Shown here piece by piece: positions 4,746 through 10,378 of a stretch of 11,181 bases of DNA. The notes beneath the pieces were generated by a model. It had not been told where the DNA came from. It saw only the letters and a list, made by a program, of their open reading frames with translations, and made no database searches. Source of the DNA: CAYLZN01 sp964387935 (GTDB lineage Bacteria; Acidobacteriota; Vicinamibacteria; Vicinamibacterales; JAFNAJ01); assembly GCA_964387935.1 (NCBI GenBank), contig CAYLZN010000193.1, positions 1-11,181 of the forward strand, read 5' to 3'. Made by a program: the position numbers and the translations under genes. Positions within the stretch are counted from its first letter, which is position 1; each line of letters starts with the position of its first letter.

Positions 4746-7439
4746 TCAGCGTGCCAGGAGCTGGGCGAGGACGGCTGGGGCTTCGGCCAGGAGGCTGTCG
4801 ATGTGCGCGGCGTCCTTGCCCCCCGCCTCGGCGAAGTCGGGTCGGCCCCCGCCGGCCCCCCCGACGAGTGGGGCCAGGTGCTTGACGAGGTCACCGGCGC
4901 GGACCCGTGACACGAGGTCCTTGGTGACGCTGGCCACCAGCGCGACCTTGCCCTCGCGCTCCGATGCGACCACGACGACGCCGGAACCGAGCCTGTCGCG
5001 CAGCGAGTCCGTGAGCGCCCGCATGGCGTTCTTGTCCAGGCCGTCGGCCCGGCGGGCGATCAGGGCCACGCCGTCGACGTCCCGGGCCTCGCCGGACGCC
5101 GCGACGGCGGTGCTGGCACCACCCATTGCCACCTTGACCTTGAGGTCGCTGTTCTCCTTGTGCAGGCGCTTCAGGTCGTGCTGAAGCCGCTCGAGCGCGG
5201 TCAGGGCCTGGTCCACCGGAGCGTTGAGCACGCCGAGGATCGCGTCGAGCGACGACGAGCGCTGCTGGATCCACGCCACGGCGCCTTCACCGGTGAACGC
5301 CTCGATGCGGCGCACGCCCGCCGCCACGCCGCCCTCCGCGATGATGGCGAACGGCCCGATGTCGCCGGTGGCACGGCAGTGTGTGCCGCCACAGAGTTCC
5401 TTGCTGAAGCCGGGCACGGCCACCACACGCACCTGCTCTCCGTACTTCTCGCCGAAGAGCGCCATCGCCCCCTGGCTGACGGCTTCGTCGGTGCGCATCA
5501 CGGTGGTCTCGACGCCGGCGTTCCGATACACCTGCTCGTTGACGATGCGCTCGATGCGTTCGATCTCGTCACGTGTGATGGGGGAGAAGTGGACGAAATC
5601 GAACCGCAGCCGGTCCGGCGCGACCAGTGACCCGGCCTGCTTGACGTGACCGCCCAGGACCGAGCGCAATGCGGCGTGCAGCAGGTGGGTGGCCGTGTGA
5701 TTGCGCCGGATGGCGTCGCGCCGCGCCACGTCCACGCGGGCCGTGACCATGGCGCCCTCGCGCAGCGCGCCCCGGGCGACGACCACGTGGTGCGCGCGCG
5801 GGCCACCGGCCATCACGCGGCTCATCGACTGCACGTGCGCGACGCCGCCGCGGCTGTCGGTCGCGACGAGATCTCCGGTATCGGAGACCTGGCCGCCCGC
5901 CTCGGCGTAGAACGGGGTGCGGGTGAGGACGACCCAGCCACGCTGTCCTTCGCTGAGCGACTCCACCTGCCGCCGTTCGTCGTCGAACAGCGCCACGACC
6001 GCCACGCCGTCCACCACGGTGGTCGTGTAGCCCTCGAACGCATCGCCGGCGGCGACGAGGCGGTCGCGAGTCGCCTGGTCGCGGCACTGGAACTCCTCGA
6101 CCTTGCGCGCCTCGAAGCTGCTCGCCGCCCTGGCGCGCTCGCGCTGGGCCTCCATGGCGCGGTCGAATCCCTCACGGTCGACGCCCAGGCCGCGCTCGCT
6201 GGCGAGGTCCTCGATGAAATCCACGGGAACCCCGAGCGAATCGTAGAGCCGGAAGATGTCCTCGCCGGCGACCACGCGAGTCGAGGCGGCCGCGCGATCG
6301 AGGATGTCCTCGAGCCGGGCGAGGCCGCTCTCGAGCACCGCGTCGAAGCGGTCTTCCTCGGCCCTGACCGTGCGCACGATCGAGGCCTGGTGTTCCCGGA
6401 GATCGGCGTAGAAGGCGCCCATCTCGCCGCCGACGACGGCGACGAGGTCGTGGAGGAAGGGCTCGCGGGCGCCAAGTTTCTTGCCGTGGCGCATGGCGCG
6501 CCGCATGATCTTCCGCAGCACGTAACCGCGCCACTCGTTGGACGGCACGACGCCGTCGCCGATGAGGAAGGTCATCGCGCGGATGTGATCGGCAATCACG
6601 CGCATCGAGACATCGGCCTTCGCCGAGGCCCCGTACGAGTGGCCGGTCAGGTCTCCGATGGCCTTCAGCACAGGCTGGAAGAGGTCCGTGTCGTAGTTCG
6701 AGAGCGAGCCCTGAATGACGGCCGTCAGCCGCTCGAGGCCCATGCCCGTGTCGATGGACGGCGCGGGGAGGGGCTCGAGCCGCCCGTCGGCATGGCGCTC
6801 GAACTCCATGAACACGTTGTTCCAGATCTCGACGAAGCGATCGCAGTCACACTCGATGCCGCGGCAGTGGGCGTGGGGACAGGGCAGTTCCGGCCGATGG
6901 AAGTGAATCTCCGAGCAGCGCCCGCAGGGACCGGTGTCGCCCATCTGCCAGAAGTTGTCGGCGGTTCCCAGTTCTGCGATGCGGGACTCGGGGAGGAAAC
7001 GCTTCCACAGGTCGTAGGCGTCCGTGTCGCGGGGGATGCCGGCTTCACCGCGGAAGACCGTGGCGTGCAGTCGCGCCGGCGGCAGAGCCCAGACCTCGGT
7101 GAGCGCGCGCCACGCGTACTCGACGGCCTCCGGCTTGAAGTAGTCGCCGAAGGAGAAGTTGCCGAGCATCTCGAAGAACGTGTGATGGCGGAGGGAGGGC
7201 CCGACGTTGTCGAGGTCGTTGTGCTTGCCGCTCACCCGCATGCACTTCTGGCTGGTCGCGGCGCGGCGGTAGTCACGGTGCTCCTTGCCGAGGAAGACGT
7301 CCTTGAACTGGTTCATTCCGGCGTTGGTGAAGAGGAGCGTGGGGTCGTCGGCCGGAACCAGTGACGAGCTGGAGACGACGCGGTGGCCGTGCTGTTCGAA
7401 AAAGGAGAGGAAGCCCTGCCGGATCTCGCGCGAGTGCAT
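4746..7439 (-). CDS. alaS: Alanyl-tRNA synthetase
   Basis: This full-length 897-residue class II synthetase charges tRNA-Ala and edits mischarged Ser/Gly. The catalytic domain (residues ~1-260) contains FTNAGMNQFKDVFLG, RHHTFFEMLGNFSFGDYF and DTGMGLERL. The editing domain carries the zinc-site motif pair HTATHLLH (581-588) and CGGTH (683-687); the spacing between the first His and the Cys (102 residues) equals that in E. coli AlaRS (H564/C666). A coiled-coil-like segment (~740-768) and the C-Ala domain with GGGRPDFAEAGG (863-874) complete it. A Cys-rich insert at 172-199 (CGRC, CPHAHC, CDCD) may bind another zinc. The ATG at 7439 gives the canonical N-terminus. No Shine-Dalgarno is present, and a TAGAAT box lies only 8 nt upstream. 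It follows recX (120-nt gap filled by repeat array 2), a variant of the recA-recX-alaS neighbourhood of proteobacteria. Confidence 0.99.
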   Translation of the reverse strand: MHSREIRQGFLSFFEQHGHRVVSSSSLVPADDPTLLFTNAGMNQFKDVFLGKEHRDYRRAATSQKCMRVSGKHNDLDNVGPSLRHHTFFEMLGNFSFGDYFKPEAVEYAWRALTEVWALPPARLHATVFRGEAGIPRDTDAYDLWKRFLPESRIAELGTADNFWQMGDTGPCGRCSEIHFHRPELPCPHAHCRGIECDCDRFVEIWNNVFMEFERHADGRLEPLPAPSIDTGMGLERLTAVIQGSLSNYDTDLFQPVLKAIGDLTGHSYGASAKADVSMRVIADHIRAMTFLIGDGVVPSNEWRGYVLRKIMRRAMRHGKKLGAREPFLHDLVAVVGGEMGAFYADLREHQASIVRTVRAEEDRFDAVLESGLARLEDILDRAAASTRVVAGEDIFRLYDSLGVPVDFIEDLASERGLGVDREGFDRAMEAQRERARAASSFEARKVEEFQCRDQATRDRLVAAGDAFEGYTTTVVDGVAVVALFDDERRQVESLSEGQRGWVVLTRTPFYAEAGGQVSDTGDLVATDSRGGVAHVQSMSRVMAGGPRAHHVVVARGALREGAMVTARVDVARRDAIRRNHTATHLLHAALRSVLGGHVKQAGSLVAPDRLRFDFVHFSPITRDEIERIERIVNEQVYRNAGVETTVMRTDEAVSQGAMALFGEKYGEQVRVVAVPGFSKELCGGTHCRATGDIGPFAIIAEGGVAAGVRRIEAFTGEGAVAWIQQRSSSLDAILGVLNAPVDQALTALERLQHDLKRLHKENSDLKVKVAMGGASTAVAASGEARDVDGVALIARRADGLDKNAMRALTDSLRDRLGSGVVVVASEREGKVALVASVTKDLVSRVRAGDLVKHLAPLVGGAGGGRPDFAEAGGKDAAHIDSLLAEAPAVLAQLLAR

Positions 7440-7447
7440 AGCCGATC

Positions 7448-7453
7448 ATTCTA
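7448..7453 (-). promoter_or_regulatory. -10-like box just upstream of alaS
   Basis: The - strand reads TAGAAT (5 of 6 to TATAAT) with 8 nt between its end and the alaS ATG. A start about 7 nt downstream of the box would fall at 7440-7441, so the transcript would have almost no leader. No Shine-Dalgarno and no convincing -35 box were found; the region upstream is repeat array 2. Confidence 0.35.
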
Positions 7454-7459
7454 ACCGGG

Positions 7460-7556
7460 CGCAGGGCTCACGGCTCAGGGCCCAAGGCCTCCGGCCTACG
7501 GCCCGAGCCATGCCGTGAGCCCGGCCTCGAGCCCTTGAGCCCTGAGCCCTGAGCCT
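7460..7556 (-). repeat. Heptamer-type repeat array 2, between recX and alaS, with inverted half
   Basis: Starting 4 nt after the recX TAG, the - strand has about three GGCTCAG units, then AAGGGCTCGAGGCC (closing 10-mer at 7524-7533). The remaining part (7464-7490) contains units in the opposite orientation, so the block is a head-to-head pair. GGGCTCACGGC (7464-7474) and GCCGTGAGCCC (7512-7522) form a perfect 11-bp inverted repeat. The stretch 7533-7555 is identical over 23 bp to 8133-8155 in array 3. The block fills nearly the whole intergenic space. Confidence 0.85.
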
Positions 7557-7559
7557 GTT

Positions 7560-8093
7560 CTATTCGTCGAGCGTGTCGACGCCCGCGCGCTCCAGCGCCT
7601 GGCGCACCTCGCCGGCGTCGTAGCCCCTGCGCACGAGCGACTCGAACAGCCGGCGCGCCTGCTGGTCCCGCGTGCCACGAGGAGACCCGCGCAGGCCGTG
7701 AATGACGAGGTGTTCGAGGCGCCGACGCTCCGTCTCGTCGCCGCAGACCTCGCTCACCGCTTCCTGGGCCGTCCCGGCGGCAATGCCCAGGCGCTCGAGT
7801 TCCTGCAGGATCCTGGCACGGGTTCGCTTGCGGAGGCGGAAGGCGGTCTGCGCGTAGATGCGGGCGGCGCGGCGATCGTCGAGCGCACCGTCCTGCGAGA
7901 GGCGGGCCAGCACCGCCTCGACGTCAGCCGCCCGGCCGCCGGCGGCAAGGAGGCGTTCCCGGAGCTGGAGGGTGGTCAGTTCACGACGAGCCAGCGCCCG
8001 CACGGCTTCGGTGTAGAGACGCGCTTCGGTCGGCGGCCGCGGCGTCTCCGACGCGCGATCGTCCTCGGACCACCGGCGAAGCCGCGGAGCCAT
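7560..8093 (-). CDS. recX: RecX-family regulatory protein
   Basis: This 177-residue, Arg-rich helical protein matches RecX, which binds RecA filaments and limits recombinase and coprotease activity. The three-helix repeats are visible: YTEAVRALARRELTTLQLRERLL (residues ~27-49), with AAGGRAADVEAVLARLSQDGALDDRRAARIYAQ (50-82), then RKRTRARILQELERLGIA (87-104), and a third repeat including ARRLFESLVRRGYDAGEVRQAL. The GALDDRRAA segment is the most typical RecX signature. recA itself is not in the window. The ATG at 8093 has no Shine-Dalgarno, and an extended -10 sequence lies 6 nt before it, so a leaderless message is possible. The gene is bracketed by repeat arrays 2 and 3, and is followed by alaS. 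Confidence 0.88.
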   Translation of the reverse strand: MAPRLRRWSEDDRASETPRPPTEARLYTEAVRALARRELTTLQLRERLLAAGGRAADVEAVLARLSQDGALDDRRAARIYAQTAFRLRKRTRARILQELERLGIAAGTAQEAVSEVCGDETERRRLEHLVIHGLRGSPRGTRDQQARRLFESLVRRGYDAGEVRQALERAGVDTLDE

Positions 8094-8099
8094 GGACGA

Positions 8100-8108
8100 A
8101 ATATAGCA
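8100..8108 (-). promoter_or_regulatory. Extended -10 element abutting the recX start
   Basis: The - strand reads TGCTATATT (TGn plus TATATT, 5 of 6). Six nucleotides separate its last base from the recX ATG, so initiation at the usual distance falls on the A of ATG. It resembles the elements upstream of rpsT (TGCTATACT) and ilvE (TGCTAGACT). No -35 box is identifiable in the adjoining repeat array. Confidence 0.5.
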
Positions 8109-8110
8109 TC

Positions 8111-8157
8111 GCCTCGAGCCTTGGGCCCTGAGCCTTGAGCCCTGAGCCCTGAGCCCG
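8111..8157 (-). repeat. Heptamer-type repeat array 3, after the pilT stop
   Basis: Starting 3 nt after the pilT TAG, the - strand has units GGGCTCA-GGGCTCA-GGGCTCA-AGGCTCA-GGGCCCA-AGGCTCGAGGC, a clear 7-nt period, ending with the shared 10-mer (8111-8120). It shares 23 identical bases with array 2 (8133-8155 and 7533-7555), and 17 bases in inverted orientation (8118-8134 with 7472-7488). It fills the space between the pilT stop and the recX promoter-like element. Confidence 0.85.
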
Positions 8158-8159
8158 CT

Positions 8160-9305
8160 CTACCGGCTGAACCGGACGATCTCCGACTGCTGCTCGGCCT
8201 CGCGCATCATCTGGTCGCGCGCGGCTTCCGCCGTGGTCTCGACGCCCTGGACCTTGAGCTTGAACTCGTCCTTGTTCGTGGCGTAGCGGAGCGCGTCCTC
8301 GTAGCTGATCATCCCTCGCTGGAGCAGCTTGTAGATCGACTGGTCGAAGGTCTGCATGCCGTACTGCGACGTGCCCTGCGCGATGGCGCCGAGGATGAGG
8401 TGCGTCTTGTCCTTATCCGCGATGCAGTCGCGGATGAACGGCGTCGTGATCATCACCTCGACGGCCGCGCATCGACCGGAGCTGTTGACCCGCGGCATCA
8501 GGCGCTGCGAGATGACGGCCTTCAGGACGCTCGCCAGCTGCAGGCGCACCTGCCGTTGCTGATGCGGTGGAAAGACCGCGACCATGCGGTTGATGCTCTC
8601 CGGGGCATCGAGCGTGTGCAGGGTCGAGAAGACCAGGTGGCCGGTCTCGGCGGCGAGCAGGGCCGTCTCGACGGTTTCCAGGTCTCGCATCTCGCCCACC
8701 AGCAGCACGTCGGGGTCCTGCCGCAGCGCACTGCGCAGCGCGTGCGCGAAGGAGGAGGTGTCCACCGCCACCTCGCGCTGGTTGACGATCGACAGGTGGT
8801 CGCGGTGGAGGTACTCGATGGGGTCCTCCACGGTCATGATGTGTGTGGCCCGCGTGTGGTTGATGTGGTTCACCATCGCCGCGAGCGTCGTGCTCTTGCC
8901 GGATCCCGTGGTCCCCGTGACGAGCACGAGCCCGCGCTCTTCGTCTGCGACCTTCTTCAGGATCGGGGGCAGGTCGAGGTCGTCGATCGACGGCACCGAC
9001 GTCGGGATGATACGGAAGACGATCCCGACGGTGCCGCGCTGGTGGAACACGTTGCAGCGGAAGCGCCCGAGGCCGGCGACCGAGTAGGCGAGGTCGAGCT
9101 CGCTCAGCTGCCGGAACCGCTCGAACTGCGTCGCGGACATGATCGTGCGCGCCAGGGCGTCGGTATCCTCCCGCTCGAGACGCTTCTCCTCGCTGGCGAC
9201 GACAAGGGTGCCGTCGACCCGGATCATCGGGTAGCTGCCGGCTTTGAGATGGAGGTCGGACGCCCGACGCTCGATGGCGGATCGCAGCAGGTCGTGAATG
9301 TGCAT
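8160..9305 (-). CDS. pilT: Type IV pilus retraction ATPase PilT family
   Basis: This 381-residue protein is a PilT-type hexameric AAA-like ATPase that powers disassembly and retraction of type IV pili at the inner membrane. Seen in order: the N-terminal PAS-like domain (SDLHLKAGSYPMIRVDG, 16-32), Walker A GTTGSGKST (131-139), the Asp box TVEDPIEYLH (158-167), Walker B LLVGEMRD (201-208), the His box TGHLVFSTLHT (221-231), and a C-terminal segment with PFIRDCIAD and GMQTFDQSIYKLL, equivalent to the AIRNLIRE region of PilT. Length and motifs fit PilT rather than PilB; a PilU-like paralogue role cannot be excluded. The ATG at 9305 is preferred because it gives the family N-terminus and has GGAG 6 nt upstream; the frame is open further up. 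That Shine-Dalgarno lies in a perfect inverted repeat. No other pilus genes are adjacent. It follows ilvE by 38 nt and may be cotranscribed. Confidence 0.93.
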   Translation of the reverse strand: MHIHDLLRSAIERRASDLHLKAGSYPMIRVDGTLVVASEEKRLEREDTDALARTIMSATQFERFRQLSELDLAYSVAGLGRFRCNVFHQRGTVGIVFRIIPTSVPSIDDLDLPPILKKVADEERGLVLVTGTTGSGKSTTLAAMVNHINHTRATHIMTVEDPIEYLHRDHLSIVNQREVAVDTSSFAHALRSALRQDPDVLLVGEMRDLETVETALLAAETGHLVFSTLHTLDAPESINRMVAVFPPHQQRQVRLQLASVLKAVISQRLMPRVNSSGRCAAVEVMITTPFIRDCIADKDKTHLILGAIAQGTSQYGMQTFDQSIYKLLQRGMISYEDALRYATNKDEFKLKVQGVETTAEAARDQMMREAEQQSEIVRFSR

Positions 9306-9308
9306 GGC

Positions 9309-9330
9309 GGTCTCCGCGGGCGCGGAGACC
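9309..9330 (-). promoter_or_regulatory. Perfect 10-bp inverted repeat covering the pilT Shine-Dalgarno
   Basis: GGTCTCCGCG (9309-9318), a 2-nt spacer, and CGCGGAGACC (9321-9330) form a perfect inverted repeat in the 38-nt ilvE-pilT gap. In the - strand message, the 3' arm contains GGAG, the only Shine-Dalgarno for pilT, 3 nt from the ATG at its end. It could hide the ribosome site, stop ilvE transcripts, or bind a dimeric protein; there is no U-tract, so a classical terminator is least likely. Confidence 0.6.
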
Positions 9331-9343
9331 GCGACAGGCTGGT

Positions 9344-10324
9344 CTACCGTTCCCGCACCGGTGCCTCGGCGGGTACTGAGGCCGGCTGCCCGGTGTAGAC
9401 CGGGGTCAGCCACCCGTACTTGTCCGGCACCCGGCCGTGGACGACGTCGAAATAGGCCTTCTGGATGACCGCCGTCACTGGGCCCCGGCTGCCGTTGCCG
9501 ATGGCAATCCGATCAATCGACCGAATCGGCGTAATCTCCACTGCCGTGCCCGCGTAGAACACTTCGTCGGCGATGTAGAGCATTTCCCGGGGGATGAACT
9601 CTTCCCGGACACGGAACCCGTGATCGCGGGCGAGGGTGATCACGGTGTCCCGGGTGATCCCGGGGAGGATGCCCGCCGACAGGGGGGCCGTATACAGCGT
9701 CTGGTCCCGGACGACGAACACGTTCTGGCCGCTGCCTTCGCTCAGGTAGCCGGCGGTGTCGAGCGCGATGCCCTCGGAGAACCCGTTGGCCAGGGCTTCC
9801 ATCTTGATGAGGGCCGAGTTGGCGTAGTTGGCGACGGTCTTGGCCAGGGCCGGGAACGTGTTCGGGGCGGGCCGGTTCCACGAACTCACGCCCACGTCCA
9901 CGCCCTTGTCCTGTGCCTCGTCGCCCAGGTAGGCTCCCCACTCCCACACCAGGATGGCCGCATCGACCGGGCACGGCAGGGGATTGACCCCGAGCGCCTC
10001 GTAGCCCCGGTAGATCAGGGGCCGGATGTAGCACGCCGTGAGCCCGTTGGCCCGGATGGTCTCGAGCACCGCCTCGCCGAGCTCCCGTGCGTCCATGCGG
10101 TACGTCATCCGGTAGATCCGGGCTGAATCCACCAGCCGTCGCATGTGGGCGTCCAGCCGGAAACAGGCTGGACCCTGAGGCGTCTCGTAGGAGCGCGCCC
10201 CTTCGAACACGCCGCTCCCGTAGTGCACGACGTGCGTGGCGATGTGGATCCGGGCATCGGCCCAGTCGACAATCGAGCCGTTCATCCAGACCTTGGTGGC
10301 GCCGGCAAACCCAGTAGAAGCCAT
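9344..10324 (-). CDS. ilvE: Branched-chain amino acid aminotransferase
   Basis: This 326-residue PLP enzyme of fold type IV transaminates the keto acids of valine, leucine and isoleucine in the cytoplasm. It aligns readily with E. coli IlvE: VWMNGSIVDWADARIHI at the start, YGSGVFEGARSY (residues 35-46), the SSWNRPAPNTFPALAKT segment in which Lys162 is the expected PLP Schiff-base residue, EGIALDTAGYLSEGSGQNVF, PGITRDTVI, IADEVFYAGTAVEITPIRSID and DKYGWLTPV near the end. The last ~15 residues extend past the usual terminus. The ATG at 10324 is supported by the family N-terminus and a GAGGAG Shine-Dalgarno; this site lies in a 6-bp hairpin that abuts the ATG. The gene is 54 nt downstream of the kinase gene, with a possible extended -10 promoter at 10370-10378. 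No leader-peptide attenuator is seen. Confidence 0.95.
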   Translation of the reverse strand: MASTGFAGATKVWMNGSIVDWADARIHIATHVVHYGSGVFEGARSYETPQGPACFRLDAHMRRLVDSARIYRMTYRMDARELGEAVLETIRANGLTACYIRPLIYRGYEALGVNPLPCPVDAAILVWEWGAYLGDEAQDKGVDVGVSSWNRPAPNTFPALAKTVANYANSALIKMEALANGFSEGIALDTAGYLSEGSGQNVFVVRDQTLYTAPLSAGILPGITRDTVITLARDHGFRVREEFIPREMLYIADEVFYAGTAVEITPIRSIDRIAIGNGSRGPVTAVIQKAYFDVVHGRVPDKYGWLTPVYTGQPASVPAEAPVRER

Positions 10325-10340
10325 TGAGGACGTCTCCTCA
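10325..10340 (-). promoter_or_regulatory. Hairpin enclosing the ilvE Shine-Dalgarno
   Basis: TGAGGA (10325-10330), 4-nt spacer, TCCTCA (10335-10340): a perfect inverted repeat whose 3' arm, in the - strand message, directly touches the ilvE ATG. The GAGGAG Shine-Dalgarno forms the 5' arm and part of the loop. Its effect on translation is inferred. Confidence 0.5.
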
Positions 10341-10369
10341 GAGCAATCGGCAACGAGTCCCGGAGCGGG

Positions 10370-10378
10370 AGTCTAGCA
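10370..10378 (-). promoter_or_regulatory. Possible extended -10 element for ilvE
   Basis: The - strand reads TGCTAGACT (TGn plus TAGACT, 4 of 6) immediately after the TGA stop of the kinase gene. A start near 10362 would give a leader of about 38 nt. Next to it, 10355-10373 is an imperfect 7-bp hairpin (one mismatch). The match is weak by itself; it is listed because it shares GATGCTA with the recX element. Confidence 0.3.

Noticed and set aside
5646..7364. 572-codon open frame on the + strand opposite alaS
   Set aside because: It is antisense to a complete, motif-verified alaS. High GC with strong third-position bias leaves the opposite frame short of stops. The translation shows no recognisable domain.
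7440..7559. T-box or amino-acid attenuator upstream of alaS (and in the ilvE gap)
   Set aside because: There is no T-box core sequence, the gaps are short or made of repeats, and no leader peptide with Ala or Ile/Leu/Val runs is visible.
7460..8157. CRISPR array or transposon ends around recX
   Set aside because: The repeats are contiguous 7-nt units without spacers, there are no cas genes, and no transposase or target duplications are present.
8400..9398. 332-codon open frame on the + strand opposite pilT
   Set aside because: It is antisense to pilT, whose Walker A, Walker B, Asp and His boxes are intact. The sequence resembles a frame shadow.
9306..9413. Longer PilT start (36 extra codons)
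   Set aside because: It would overlap ilvE, and the extension has no PilT similarity; the ATG at 9305 has a Shine-Dalgarno and the family N-terminus.
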